Positions 26,878 through 36,784 of a stretch of DNA of 64,000 nt are shown here, in pieces. The stretch spans positions 682,001 through 746,000 of the forward strand of contig NZ_QLMA01000003.1 of assembly GCF_003259435.1 (NCBI RefSeq), written 5' to 3'. Under the pieces are notes generated by a model, which did not search any database, was not told the DNA's origin, and saw only the letters and a list, made by a program, of their open reading frames with translations. Numbering within the stretch: position 1 is the stretch's first letter; each line of letters starts with the position of its first letter. This stretch comes from Chitinophaga dinghuensis (GTDB lineage: Bacteria; Bacteroidota; Bacteroidia; Chitinophagales; Chitinophagaceae). Made by a program: the position numbers and the translations under genes.

Positions 26878-27861
26878 ATGGAACAACCCACTTTTTTACA
26901 TCGGCAGGAATGGATGAAATTACCGGAAGACGCGGCTCGGCTGCAGCTGGAACAGCTGGTTAAAGAAAGGCTGCCGGGATTTACTGTTAAAAGCTTTCAG
27001 CGTTTTGAACGTTTTGATCAAAGCAACTACACTGCTATTCTGGATTTTGAAGGGGCAGAGTTTGTATTTGTTCCGGGAGACACGGTTACCCTGGGATTCG
27101 ATCCGTCCACCTTACCGTTCCAACACTGGAAGGACCTCATCGCGCCAAACGAATGGGAGGATACGGATATAAAGAGCTATATCCAGGAACGTTTTTCGCC
27201 GGTTCGACAGGTAACCATCAGCCCTATGATCGTGGAACGGGAGGCTGCCAACAAGGGCTACTTTGAAGTACCCCTGGATGATGAACGCCTCACCTCCGAA
27301 GAAAGCTATGCCAAGGTGCTGAAGGAAGTCCGCGAAACACAGCGGGAAAACTATAGTTATAATATCGCGGGAAGGTATGAAGTACGAAAGAGAGGAGATG
27401 AAATCTCTGCCTGGCTCTATTTCCCTGCTTCCCATCAGGAACTGGTGGAGGAAATTACCGCATCCGGTTTCCGGCTACCCACAGAAGACGAATGGGAATA
27501 TCTCTGTGGAGGAGGCTCCCGTACTGTTTATCCATGGGGGAACAAATTCCTCACTGGTGAAAAAAATCATCATTTTTCAGCAGAACATGACAAGAATACC
27601 CCCTTCTTCCTGGACCTTCCTAACCATTTTGGCCTAACCATTGCCAATGATCCTTACAAACTTGAGGTGATGATGGACAGCGAGTGGTTCCTAAAGGCCG
27701 GAGACAGTGGTTGTAATATCTGTGGTGGCGCACCTATGGAACTAGGATACCTGCCTGTTTCCACGTATTACAGGGAGCCTTATATCTTCGAACCCGATAT
27801 GGAATATAAAGAAGAAATCACGGGAAACTACACCTTTCTTAGAAGGATTATAAGATTATAA
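26878..27861 (+). CDS. Formylglycine-generating-enzyme-like (SUMF1 fold) protein
   Basis: This 327-aa cytoplasmic protein has a C-terminal FGE/PvdO-type region in which FRLPTEDEWEYLCGGG and VYPWGN (about 195-225) match the sulfatase-modifying-factor fold. The N-terminal 150 residues are not recognised. The usual paired cysteines of true FGE are not clear; CNICGG near 280 is the only Cys pair. It is followed by the two M48 genes (63 nt). Confidence 0.7.
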   Translation: MEQPTFLHRQEWMKLPEDAARLQLEQLVKERLPGFTVKSFQRFERFDQSNYTAILDFEGAEFVFVPGDTVTLGFDPSTLPFQHWKDLIAPNEWEDTDIKSYIQERFSPVRQVTISPMIVEREAANKGYFEVPLDDERLTSEESYAKVLKEVRETQRENYSYNIAGRYEVRKRGDEISAWLYFPASHQELVEEITASGFRLPTEDEWEYLCGGGSRTVYPWGNKFLTGEKNHHFSAEHDKNTPFFLDLPNHFGLTIANDPYKLEVMMDSEWFLKAGDSGCNICGGAPMELGYLPVSTYYREPYIFEPDMEYKEEITGNYTFLRRIIRL

Positions 27862-27924
27862 CATCATATTTTTATTATAGTTATATATATTTACCCCTGA
27901 TAGTTATCCTAAATCCCTATACCT

Positions 27925-29982
27925 ATGAACTTTTATCCGCCAGGCCCGGTAAATGTACCGCCATCATTAACACAGGTGAGTGCTGGATTCCGTAAGGCTG
28001 TAACCCGCTCTATCCTGACGATTATATTGTTTATCGTCGTTTTTGTATTACTCACAGTGGCTTGTTTGTTATTAAACGTCGCTTGTTTTTGGGCGGCTAT
28101 CCATCTGGTAATGGCCTGGTTCAGCAAGCTAACCCTGCTTATTGCCTTTGGAATGGTATGGGCTGGTGTATTGAGTCTGGTCTTCTTATACCAGTTCCTC
28201 GGTACTTTTTTCAAGACGAGGGAGAAGCCAGGGATAGAAGTGACGGCAGAAGAACATCCCCGTTTGTTTGAGTTTATCCATCAGGTAACCCAGGATGCCG
28301 GCGCGCCTAGTCCTAAACGTATTTATCTGACCACAGATGTAAATGCGGCGGTATCGTATGAAGGCAATTTATTATCGTTAGTATTTCCCGCGAGGAAAGA
28401 CCTGTTCATAGGTATGGGCCTGGTGAACTCCCTGAATCTGGGAGAGTTCAAGTCTGCCATGGCACACGAATTCGGTCACTTCTCTCAGCAAAGCATGCGG
28501 GTAGGCAGTTATGTATACCTGTCTAACAAAATGCTGTACAGTATTCTTTTCGATAATGGGGTGAACAGAATGCTTAAAAATGAGCCTGGTGGACTATTAG
28601 GCATCTTTACCCTCATATTGGCAGGACTCTTATCTGCCATGCAGGGGATTCTGAAAGCCATCTTTAAACTGGTGAATGGACAATACAGCAAACTATCCAA
28701 AGAGATGGAGTTTCATGCCGATGCAGTGGCCATCTCCCTAAACGGTTCTCAAAACCTTATTCATACCCTGCGCCGTATCACCTTCAGCGGTAAAGTGACG
28801 GAGAGTATGAACCGCCAAATGGGAAGTATTATCCGCAGAGGCAGACAGGTACAAAATATGTATACGCTCCAATCCAGGCTGTTACTGGAAGAAGCAGGTA
28901 AAGAAGGGATCTCTGTAGAAAACGGATTGCCGGTAATTAATGGCAGTAACAATACGCCCGCAAAAAGGCTGGTATTCCGGGACCTCTGGAGTACGCATCC
29001 ATCCAACCAGGACAGGGAAGCTAAAGCCAATACGGCTGCTATCAGCGGTTCTATAGATACCCGCAGTCCATGGATACTCTTTGATAATGTTGAATCCTTG
29101 CAAGAGCTGATGACCCGTTTGTATTACGTGGAAACCTATCCGGATTTAGAAAAATATACCATTGCAACAGTGGATGATTTTTATAAGGAAATGGAAACGG
29201 AGCCCGCTGCTCCTGCTATCTTTAAAGGATACTATGATGGTCGCGGATTTACTAAGATTAATACTGAAACCCCGCTGAACGAACAGTTTAACTCTTTTGA
29301 GAAAGTATACCAGGAGGCCCATATTGAACGGATAAGAAATAGGGAACTGCTCCTGGAAGAGATGGAATACATCGCTGCGATCAGAGAAGGCAAACTGGAT
29401 ATTTCCAATTTCAGGTATAACGATGAGGTATATACGACGGATGATGCAGGCAAACTATATTCTTCCATGGTGATCCAGGCAAGAGATGAACTCAAATGGC
29501 TGGAAAGCATGGATCAACAGGCTTACAATTTCCATCTGCAACAGGCAGCCCGTACAGGAGACGTTGCGTCTGTGCAACAAAAGTATAAAGTGGCTTGTGA
29601 AACAGAACAGTCCGTATTCAGTAGCATCGACCGTGTGAGTACTGTCATCACTTTGATCGCCGCTATCAGGACTTATGAGGAAATTACACCGGATGCGGGA
29701 CTTGTCCTGGCAATCAAACTGAGTGCCCTGCAGGGAGAGATCCTGTCGGACCTGCGCCAGTTTCTGGAAAAGCAACAGGATATACTCGCCGCATACCCGG
29801 ATTTCAGCAAATCTGCGAATGAGTGGCTGGATAAAAAATACACCTTTAAAGTTGGCAATGATCTGGCTATGTATGAGCTGGAGCCAGTTTTAAACCATTG
29901 TATTGATTATCTGGAAATGATGCAACAAGTTAGAATGCAGCGCCGCAAACAATACCTGAATGATATTGCGGCATTACAATAA
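27925..29982 (+). CDS. M48-family membrane metalloprotease
   Basis: This 685-aa protein has two N-terminal TM segments (about 28-60 and 65-95). The M48 zinc motif is HEFGH (His181, His185), and the third ligand lies in EMEFHADAVA near 260. A long soluble C-terminal region of about 400 residues follows, rich in helices and coiled coil. The layout resembles HtpX-like quality-control proteases with a large extension. It has a close paralogue immediately downstream. Confidence 0.9.
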   Translation: MNFYPPGPVNVPPSLTQVSAGFRKAVTRSILTIILFIVVFVLLTVACLLLNVACFWAAIHLVMAWFSKLTLLIAFGMVWAGVLSLVFLYQFLGTFFKTREKPGIEVTAEEHPRLFEFIHQVTQDAGAPSPKRIYLTTDVNAAVSYEGNLLSLVFPARKDLFIGMGLVNSLNLGEFKSAMAHEFGHFSQQSMRVGSYVYLSNKMLYSILFDNGVNRMLKNEPGGLLGIFTLILAGLLSAMQGILKAIFKLVNGQYSKLSKEMEFHADAVAISLNGSQNLIHTLRRITFSGKVTESMNRQMGSIIRRGRQVQNMYTLQSRLLLEEAGKEGISVENGLPVINGSNNTPAKRLVFRDLWSTHPSNQDREAKANTAAISGSIDTRSPWILFDNVESLQELMTRLYYVETYPDLEKYTIATVDDFYKEMETEPAAPAIFKGYYDGRGFTKINTETPLNEQFNSFEKVYQEAHIERIRNRELLLEEMEYIAAIREGKLDISNFRYNDEVYTTDDAGKLYSSMVIQARDELKWLESMDQQAYNFHLQQAARTGDVASVQQKYKVACETEQSVFSSIDRVSTVITLIAAIRTYEEITPDAGLVLAIKLSALQGEILSDLRQFLEKQQDILAAYPDFSKSANEWLDKKYTFKVGNDLAMYELEPVLNHCIDYLEMMQQVRMQRRKQYLNDIAALQ

Positions 29983-30012
29983 TTTAATTAGTACAGTGGC
30001 TGTTTGGTTTTT

Positions 30013-32079
30013 ATGACGACTTTTTATCCACCTAATCCAACTATTCCTGGAAATACTAGAACTACAAATCCTGCGCTGAGAAAGGCTTTTCGCAAGTCGG
30101 TGATAAGTATCTTGTTATCGTTGCTACTGCCTTTCCTGTTGATATTAATTGCTATTGCCTGGTATTGCCACATCATCAGTGATGTGGCCTTACCCAAAAG
30201 CAGTGGTCAGGGGATTCTACTTACATTGTTATTGGGGTTGGCCGCTTTAGCGGGCCTAATGCTTTATTTTCTGATTGCTAAAATATGCAGGAGAACGCCC
30301 CCCACCGGGATGATAATAACGGAAGATGAACATCCGCAGTTATACGCCTTTATTCGCCAATTGGCGGCAGATGCAGGCGTGCCAGCTCCCGCAAAGATTT
30401 TTCTGAATCCGGAGATGAATGCAGCAGTGAGATATTCCGGCGGATATTTGTCTCCCTTATTCCGCAACGCGAAAGATTTACATATTGGTCTTGGCCTTGT
30501 TAACAGTCTCAATCTGGGCGAGTTTAAAGCTGTTATTGCGCACGAAATGGGGCATTTTACTCAGCGTAGTATGCGCATTGGAGGATATGTTGGTATACTG
30601 AATAAAGTACTGTACGTTATGCTGTATGAGTACAGACTCAAAATGCCCGTTAAAACCAGTACGCATAGTAATATAGATGCGTTCTTTCAACTCCTTCGCG
30701 AAAAGGGCTGGCGCTTGATGGAGATGCTGTTAATCCCGGTTTACCGGATTATCAATAAGCGATATAGCCGGCTTTCTTTGGAAATGGAATACCAGGCCGA
30801 CTTGGTATCCTTATCCCTGGCGGGTTCCAGGAATTTAATCCATGCGCTTCGCCGACTAACCTTTGCAAGTATGGTAACGCCTACCCTGACAAAGCAAATC
30901 GAAAAATTACACCAGCAAGGCCGACAGCTACAGAATATGTTTGTCATACAGACTTTGTTAGCAGAATCAGAAGCGCAACAGTTAGGGCTGTCATTGGAAG
31001 CCGGCTTGCCGGTAATAGCAGATGCTGGCGCTGTGTTGGAGAAAAGGCTTCAGTTGCAAGATGTATGGGCCACGCATCCAACGATGGAAGAACGAGTGTC
31101 GAGAGCGGCGGCTGCAGATAACTTTGGGGTGGAGGATAAACGTAGTCCATGGATATTATTCGAGGCCCCCGTTATGTTGCAAGAGAAAATGACACGTTGT
31201 TTTTACAGGGAAAAATATCCCTGTCGGCCGGAGGAGCCATTGATCGCGACGGAGGCTATTTCACAGCAACTGCTATTAGAAAGGGCCCCTGAGGAGCTGC
31301 CGGTAGTATTCAAAAGATATTACAATGTGAGGATGTTCAACAAAGCTTCTGCCAGAATTCCGATGGATACGGAATATGATTCATTGGAGAAAATTTATAG
31401 TGAAGAGAATATTCTGCGGGTAAACAACAGGGTCTTATTGGGAGAGGAAATTCACTCTTTGCGGGCAATCAGAGACGGTGCTTTAGAGTCGGCCGGATTC
31501 AAATATAACGGCAAGTTATACCAGCCCAAGGATGCAGAACAGCTCTGTGACACATTAATGGAGGAATTTGCCAAAGAAATGAAATGGCAATTGGAGCTGG
31601 ATCAGAAGGCGCTCAGTTTTCATTTGCATCAGGCGGCTGCCGGAGGTCCTGCCAGGATTGGCAGGCTGGCTATTATTCATTCAAGGGCGCATGAAGCGGA
31701 ATTGTTTCTGTTGCAAAACAGAAAAGCTCCGGATACTTTTATCGCGTACTTCCTCGTATTGCAATCGGGCGATGGTATTCATTCTTCAAGGTTGCCGTCA
31801 CTGGTGAAAGAGTTCTGTAAACTACAGACGGATATGCTTTCCTCCGTTCATGCATTTATTGCGGCACAGCAGGATGTATTAACATCTTCGCATGAGTTTG
31901 TGATGGTGGTGAGAAAATGGGAGGAGCAAAAATATACCTTTATGGATGGTGGGGGGTATAACCTGAAAGAGCTGATACCGGTATATGAGAACGCCGTGAG
32001 ATACCTGGAGTGTATGAGAGAGATGAAAGAGCTGCGCAGACAACATTACCTCCAAGAGATTACTGCACTTCAACAATAG
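30013..32079 (+). CDS. M48-family membrane metalloprotease, paralogue
   Basis: This 688-aa protein has the same architecture as its upstream neighbour: MTTFYPPNPTIPGN start (ATG at 30013, matching the paralogue), two TM segments, HEMGH at 177-181, EMEYQADLVS for the third ligand region, and a long helical tail. The genes are 30 nt apart and look like a tandem duplication now well diverged. In the third-ligand motif the paralogue's H is Q (EMEYQAD against EMEFHAD); the metal-binding Glu is kept. Confidence 0.9.
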   Translation: MTTFYPPNPTIPGNTRTTNPALRKAFRKSVISILLSLLLPFLLILIAIAWYCHIISDVALPKSSGQGILLTLLLGLAALAGLMLYFLIAKICRRTPPTGMIITEDEHPQLYAFIRQLAADAGVPAPAKIFLNPEMNAAVRYSGGYLSPLFRNAKDLHIGLGLVNSLNLGEFKAVIAHEMGHFTQRSMRIGGYVGILNKVLYVMLYEYRLKMPVKTSTHSNIDAFFQLLREKGWRLMEMLLIPVYRIINKRYSRLSLEMEYQADLVSLSLAGSRNLIHALRRLTFASMVTPTLTKQIEKLHQQGRQLQNMFVIQTLLAESEAQQLGLSLEAGLPVIADAGAVLEKRLQLQDVWATHPTMEERVSRAAAADNFGVEDKRSPWILFEAPVMLQEKMTRCFYREKYPCRPEEPLIATEAISQQLLLERAPEELPVVFKRYYNVRMFNKASARIPMDTEYDSLEKIYSEENILRVNNRVLLGEEIHSLRAIRDGALESAGFKYNGKLYQPKDAEQLCDTLMEEFAKEMKWQLELDQKALSFHLHQAAAGGPARIGRLAIIHSRAHEAELFLLQNRKAPDTFIAYFLVLQSGDGIHSSRLPSLVKEFCKLQTDMLSSVHAFIAAQQDVLTSSHEFVMVVRKWEEQKYTFMDGGGYNLKELIPVYENAVRYLECMREMKELRRQHYLQEITALQQ

Positions 32080-32087
32080 GATAAAAT

Positions 32088-32119
32088 AAAGAAGGCTGAT
32101 ATTTTTATCAGCCTTCTTT
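32088..32119. terminator. Bidirectional terminator
   Basis: A perfect 14-bp stem AAAGAAGGCTGATA / TATCAGCCTTCTTT with a TTTT loop lies between the stops of the second M48 gene and the convergent 202-aa gene. It serves both strands. Confidence 0.88.
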
Positions 32120-32126
32120 GTATAAA

Positions 32127-32735
32127 CTAAATTACTTTCTTCACTATTTTTCCGTTGGCATCTACTGTTTCCATATAAGGGGTACCAAGACTATCTACCA
32201 TCACTCGCAATCTGACTTTACCATCCGGGCCATTGATTTGCAGCCCAGCTACGCCATTAGTGGTATTCAAGTTGATTCTGTTAACTCCGCTTCCTACAGG
32301 AGCGCCAGGTTTTTTATCATTCACCATTAAACCAGCACTGAAATTCTTACCTGCCAGGTCTTCCTGAGTGATGATACCAATAGCATCGTTGTTATCGTAG
32401 TCGAATGCCATTACGCGGAATCCGGAGCCCTCTGATTTAGCCATGGCGAGTCCGCCGCATTCATTTCCACTTTCATCATAGAAGATAAAGCCGGCTGGAT
32501 TAAACCTGCGTTTAAAGGTTTTACCTCCTACCATTGGGGGAGGGGTGCGTTCCTCATTGGAAATAACAATTCTGTTGTTTCCTTTTTCGTCTACGATGTT
32601 GATACGTTTTACAGAAATTTCATCAAAGGATTCCTTTACATTTTTAAATGCCATCAGCATCATGGCCAGGCCTACTGTAGTAATGCAGGAATAGATAACA
32701 AGGAATCGATTGGGAGAGTTGGGTGATTTAAACAT
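32127..32735 (-). CDS. Hypothetical membrane-anchored protein
   Basis: This 202-aa protein has one N-terminal TM segment (about 12-30, VIYSCITTVGLAMMLMAF) and an exported domain with repeated beta-hairpin-like units (RINIVDEKGNNRIVISN, FIFYDESGNECGG, GLQINGPDGKVRLRVM, PYMETVDANGKIV). The D/N-G repeats suggest a beta-rich scaffold. No catalytic motif was recognised. Confidence 0.65.
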   Translation of the reverse strand: MFKSPNSPNRFLVIYSCITTVGLAMMLMAFKNVKESFDEISVKRINIVDEKGNNRIVISNEERTPPPMVGGKTFKRRFNPAGFIFYDESGNECGGLAMAKSEGSGFRVMAFDYDNNDAIGIITQEDLAGKNFSAGLMVNDKKPGAPVGSGVNRINLNTTNGVAGLQINGPDGKVRLRVMVDSLGTPYMETVDANGKIVKKVI

Positions 32736-32798
32736 ATGTCAGATGAATTTTATACGGGATTTCATATAGCCTATGAAGTTAGGATTTAGTCCTGGACC

Positions 32799-33563
32799 TC
32801 AGCTTACCGTTGGGGTGAACTGCTGAATGAATTCATTGTAAGCCAGTCCCATAGGGAGTTCTCTGTCTACAAATAATACTCTTCTTTGCACTTGTACGGC
32901 TTCTTTTTTAACAGGATTGTATCCTTCTGTAGTTACTTCTTTCCAATATATTCCGGAACCTCTTTTCTGCCAGGTGGGTAGGTCATTAAAATTGATACCG
33001 TGTGCGAAGAGTAGTTCATTCTTATCTGAGGAGGATAGTTTGTTAATACGTTCCGTTGCTTCAACGGCCGTATGACCGAGACCTCGTAGTAGCCAATAGC
33101 AGTGTGCACTCAGGGAATTGCGATGTGCGTCTTCATGTCTCCATCTGAAATAATCGGATACCAGCGAGCTATTAGGAAGTTGGCATATTCGACAATCGAA
33201 TGTACCGATATCTCCCAGCTGTGTGGAAAAGCGGGCACTGGCTTCTGCGGCCAGAATGGAATTATACTTCCTTTCTTTCCTGCTGAAAGCATTTTCCTGT
33301 AAATGGAATAACAGGGATATCTCATCGCTTTGCGTATAGCCGTATACGATATTGAATCCGCAAGTCATCAGGTGGCGGACCGTTTCCACCATATAGTCAT
33401 GGAAACGCAGATCGAAAGGCTTTTCGAAATCATGCTTTTCTTTGGTCAGTTTGGTGAAATTGCGGCCATCAATTCTGGCCACTATATACATTTCAGGGAG
33501 AATGTATTTGTCGTCATGGGTTTCAAATACCCGCATTTTCTTATCTAGGTCGTCAAATTTCAT
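32799..33563 (-). CDS. Thg1-like 3'-5' RNA polymerase (tRNA-His guanylyltransferase family)
   Basis: This 254-aa protein adds nucleotides to RNA 5' ends in the reverse direction. Catalytic motifs are RIDGRNF (30-36, metal ligand Asp32) and YTQSDEIS (76-83, Asp80/Glu81). Bacterial Thg1-like proteins repair truncated tRNA 5' ends by template rather than adding G-1. The gene overlaps by 11 nt the upstream P-loop kinase-like gene, so they are one operon, which fits an RNA 5'-end repair role. Confidence 0.92.
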   Translation of the reverse strand: MKFDDLDKKMRVFETHDDKYILPEMYIVARIDGRNFTKLTKEKHDFEKPFDLRFHDYMVETVRHLMTCGFNIVYGYTQSDEISLLFHLQENAFSRKERKYNSILAAEASARFSTQLGDIGTFDCRICQLPNSSLVSDYFRWRHEDAHRNSLSAHCYWLLRGLGHTAVEATERINKLSSSDKNELLFAHGINFNDLPTWQKRGSGIYWKEVTTEGYNPVKKEAVQVQRRVLFVDRELPMGLAYNEFIQQFTPTVS

Positions 33564-33999
33564 GCTGCCAGGGTTTTATCTCAAAGTTGTTTTCATTTAT
33601 AGAAACATAATACATTTCATGGAATCCTTCCGCTGGGGAGGGGATTTGCAAGCGTTTATAGGCGCCTCGTACGCCTGCTTCCGGAATCAGTGCCTTACCG
33701 GTTCTGTTGTTATTGCGGGCAAGGGCTTCTTCCAGGTTCGACTGAAAGTAGTAGCACTTGATTTGGTAGTTGTATTGTTGGGCCAGGGCGATGTACTTGG
33801 CTCTGTCAGCGACTGTGGTATTGGTATTATCAATAACGAATTTCTGAGAGGTGCGCAGGCATGCCTCCAGGAACACATCTTCCCGATGCCTGGTATTAAG
33901 CAGGTCTAGCGAGATGCGAACATGCGTAGCAAAAAAATGTCGCTGATAAAAACTGGATTTGCCGGTTGCCTGAATACCGCAAAATATGATAGCTTCCAT
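33553..33999 (-). CDS. Polynucleotide-kinase-like P-loop protein
   Basis: This 148-aa protein has Walker A GIQATGKS (8-15), DNTNTT near 98-103 and an arginine-rich lid (LARNNNRTGK). This is the T4 Pnkp kinase-type AAA_33 fold, with no phosphatase domain. Paired with the Thg1-like gene it would supply 5' phosphorylation of RNA ends. The substrate is inferred from the operon, not seen. Confidence 0.8.
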   Translation of the reverse strand: MEAIIFCGIQATGKSSFYQRHFFATHVRISLDLLNTRHREDVFLEACLRTSQKFVIDNTNTTVADRAKYIALAQQYNYQIKCYYFQSNLEEALARNNNRTGKALIPEAGVRGAYKRLQIPSPAEGFHEMYYVSINENNFEIKPWQHEI

Positions 34000-34367
34000 T
34001 ACTCGTGGTTGGCAGATTTATTTTTACCGATATTAATAAAAATCAGGAGATACAACAAATATTCCGTAGCTTCCTTATATCCATAATGCCACCGGATGAG
34101 GCAGATTGATAAAATCGCTTATATTTGCCGGGAAGCGGCAGGTGCTAACCACCGCAAGAATCAAGTAAGATTGTCATTAACCTCATCGTTAGGTACGATA
34201 ACTAACAATATTGTTGGCCATAAAATAAGCATGTCATGCGAAAAAGAAATAATACCCAATTGGCGAATAGATATGTATTATTAAAACCATATCCTTCATT
34301 CTGACGTTAAATCAGAATTACTCGCAACTGTACATATATCTCTGGATTTATTAAATGCTATCTGTCA
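34000..34367 (+). promoter_or_regulatory. Promoter and long leader of the efflux operon
   Basis: A good -7 box TATATTTG lies at 34120-34127, with TTG about 16 nt upstream. A transcript from there would have a leader of about 230 nt before the TolC-like gene. The leader contains a 17-codon ORF (MSCEKEIIPNWRIDMYY, ATG 34231) of unknown meaning. No other gene was seen. Confidence 0.45.
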
Positions 34368-35777
34368 ATGAAAAGTAAGCTGTCTTTCCTGCTCTTGTCA
34401 CTCCTTTTTTATCACTACAGCAGTAATGCCCAATCGGCGCCTGGTTTTAAAGAGCTGCTGGACAGTGCTATGGTGCGGGATGCAGACCTCAGAACTCAAC
34501 TTACCAAAAATAAACTGACGGAGTTGGATGAGCACAAGTTGAAAGATGTATACCTGCCAACCCTGGAAGTGAGTGGCATGGCTGGTTATATGAATGCGAC
34601 TGCCCATATTATTTCGCCGGAGTTGAATCTGCAACCATTCCTTAATATTCCGGAAGGTAAATACAACAATAATATCAACGTGTCGGGATTTTCCGGATTG
34701 GCGAAGGCAGATGCCAAAATGCTGTTGTATTCTGGCGGAAAGGTACAATACCTGCGTAAAGCGATAGGGGAGAAAAAGAAATCCGAAACGGTATTGTTGG
34801 AGAAATCTTCGGATGAAGTAGTGGCCATGATTTCCCGCGCTTATGATCAGCTGGCCTTGGTGCATCAGTCAAAAAAGGTATTGGATGAAGGAAAACGCCG
34901 GCTGGAAGCTAACCGTAAAACAGCTGATAAGGCATTAGGTTACGGCCTGATAACTCCTTACGATCATAAGAAGATAGAATTGGCGCAAGCTACGCTGGAC
35001 GCTAAAATCGCCGAGTATGAAGGTAAAAAGGATTTACTGTTGACACAACTGGAAGTATTGACGGGCATCAGCAAAGACCGACTGGAACTGATTCAGCCGG
35101 TACTTGTGGCAGTGGTGCCGGAAGCGCCTCATAAATCAATTGAAGACCGTGCAGAAATACGGGCACTGGATTACGGTATTAACGCATCCGGTTACAAAAT
35201 AAAAGCGGAACAAACCTGGTGGATTCCGAAAGTGCAGTTAATGGCTTCCGGTTATTATCTGGGACTTTATGGAACGAGGATAAAGTCGTCTGACAATATC
35301 ATTCCTCCCATCCCCGCCATTGGTTATCCAGGGCGTAAGTTAGACTGGCGGCCTACCAACCTGAATGTATTCCCCATTTTCCTGGGAGGCGTTGGTTTCA
35401 AATGGGAAATATTCGATGGCAGGGAAGGCAAGCATGCCATTGAAACAGCCCGGATTGACCGCGAGTTACTGGAGAATCAGAAATATGATGCCAGACGTAA
35501 ACTCACGTTGAATCAGGCAAATAACAAATCCAACTACGAAATCGCCAATTCCCAGATAGCTTTGAAAAGAAAGCAGAAAGAGATGGCCGGCGATGCGCTG
35601 GTAACGGCAGAAAAAGAATTCCGCTATGGCATGACGAAATCCACCCAGCTGATAGAAGCAGAAAATGACCTCGAAGCAGCCGAGCTGGATTATCAGAATG
35701 CCATCTTCAATCAGCGCCGGGCAGCCATTGAAATGATGAGATCCACACAGGAACTGGATATCACTAAGCTGTATTAA
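34368..35777 (+). CDS. TolC-family outer-membrane protein
   Basis: This 469-aa protein has a signal peptide at 1-21 and two TolC-type repeats with long helices. The last repeat has FRYGMTKSTQLIEAENDLEA. It is the first gene of a three-gene export operon; the 44-nt gap to the HlyD-like gene supports co-transcription. Confidence 0.88.
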   Translation: MKSKLSFLLLSLLFYHYSSNAQSAPGFKELLDSAMVRDADLRTQLTKNKLTELDEHKLKDVYLPTLEVSGMAGYMNATAHIISPELNLQPFLNIPEGKYNNNINVSGFSGLAKADAKMLLYSGGKVQYLRKAIGEKKKSETVLLEKSSDEVVAMISRAYDQLALVHQSKKVLDEGKRRLEANRKTADKALGYGLITPYDHKKIELAQATLDAKIAEYEGKKDLLLTQLEVLTGISKDRLELIQPVLVAVVPEAPHKSIEDRAEIRALDYGINASGYKIKAEQTWWIPKVQLMASGYYLGLYGTRIKSSDNIIPPIPAIGYPGRKLDWRPTNLNVFPIFLGGVGFKWEIFDGREGKHAIETARIDRELLENQKYDARRKLTLNQANNKSNYEIANSQIALKRKQKEMAGDALVTAEKEFRYGMTKSTQLIEAENDLEAAELDYQNAIFNQRRAAIEMMRSTQELDITKLY

Positions 35778-35821
35778 TGCTTCCCGATTCAAAAAAAGTT
35801 ATTACATATAATCGATAAGAA

Positions 35822-36778
35822 ATGAGAATATCTATCTGCATACTTTTTATCAGCATACTGATACTAACGGGTTGTAGCTCCCGCCAGCGGGAAGCCGATA
35901 AATTCGAAGGGAAGGCTAAAAAGGATGTCATCTCCTTTGCGCCGAAAGTGACCGGCAGAATACTGAAGATCTATGTGACGGAAGGGCAAACCGTGAAGAA
36001 AGGAGATACCCTCGCTCAGCTGGATGTACCCGAGGTATCCGCAAAGATAGCCCAGGCACAGGGAGCCGTGAATGCCGCTACTGCACAGGAGCAGATGGCT
36101 AAAAACGGCGCTACCCCCGATCAGATGAAACAGTTACAGGCAAAATATAATGGATTGAAAGAACAGTATGATTTTGCCTTGAAATCCTATAACAGAGCTA
36201 CCAATATGTTTAACGACAGCCTCATGGCGCCGCAGGCATACGATGAAGTATATGCGAAATATAAAGGGGCTAAAGCACAGTTTGATGCAGTCGTAGCAGA
36301 ACTGGATGATGTGAAGAAAGGCACCCGCATCGAAAAGGTGGAAATGGCAGCAGGACAAGCATCTCAGGCAAAAGGCGCTTTGCAGGAAGCAAATGTAGCC
36401 TACTCAGAGCGCTACGTAATTGCTACTAATGATATGGAAATAGAAACAATCAGTCTCCGTCAGGGCGAACTGGCCACCGCCGGATTTGCCTTGTTCAATG
36501 GATATATTCCTGGAAGTACCTATTTCCGTTTCACCGTTCCTGAAAGCAAAATATCCCGGTTCAGGAAAGGAGAAGACGTACAGCTACAGGTAGTGTACAA
36601 TAAAGAGCAGGTGAGCGGTACCATTGTATCTATCAAACAACTGACTCGTTATGCCGATATCACCACTGCGTATCCGGATTATCAATTGCAGGATGCCGTG
36701 TATGAAATCAAAGTACAACCGAAAGATATGAGCAAAACCCAGGATATACTGGTAAATGCAAGTGTTATACTGAAATAA
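35822..36778 (+). CDS. HlyD/EmrA-type membrane-fusion lipoprotein
   Basis: This 318-aa periplasmic adaptor has the lipobox LTGC. A biotinyl-lipoyl half-domain (GRILKIYVTEGQTVKKGDTL, about 42-61) is followed by a coiled-coil hairpin and a C-terminal barrel. It joins the permease downstream (6 nt gap) to the TolC-like channel. Confidence 0.88.
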   Translation: MRISICILFISILILTGCSSRQREADKFEGKAKKDVISFAPKVTGRILKIYVTEGQTVKKGDTLAQLDVPEVSAKIAQAQGAVNAATAQEQMAKNGATPDQMKQLQAKYNGLKEQYDFALKSYNRATNMFNDSLMAPQAYDEVYAKYKGAKAQFDAVVAELDDVKKGTRIEKVEMAAGQASQAKGALQEANVAYSERYVIATNDMEIETISLRQGELATAGFALFNGYIPGSTYFRFTVPESKISRFRKGEDVQLQVVYNKEQVSGTIVSIKQLTRYADITTAYPDYQLQDAVYEIKVQPKDMSKTQDILVNASVILK

Positions 36779-36784
36779 TCGCGC

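Noticed and set aside
34096-34284. 62-codon plus-strand ORF before the efflux operon
   Set aside because: It overlaps the -7 box and leader; no conserved features.
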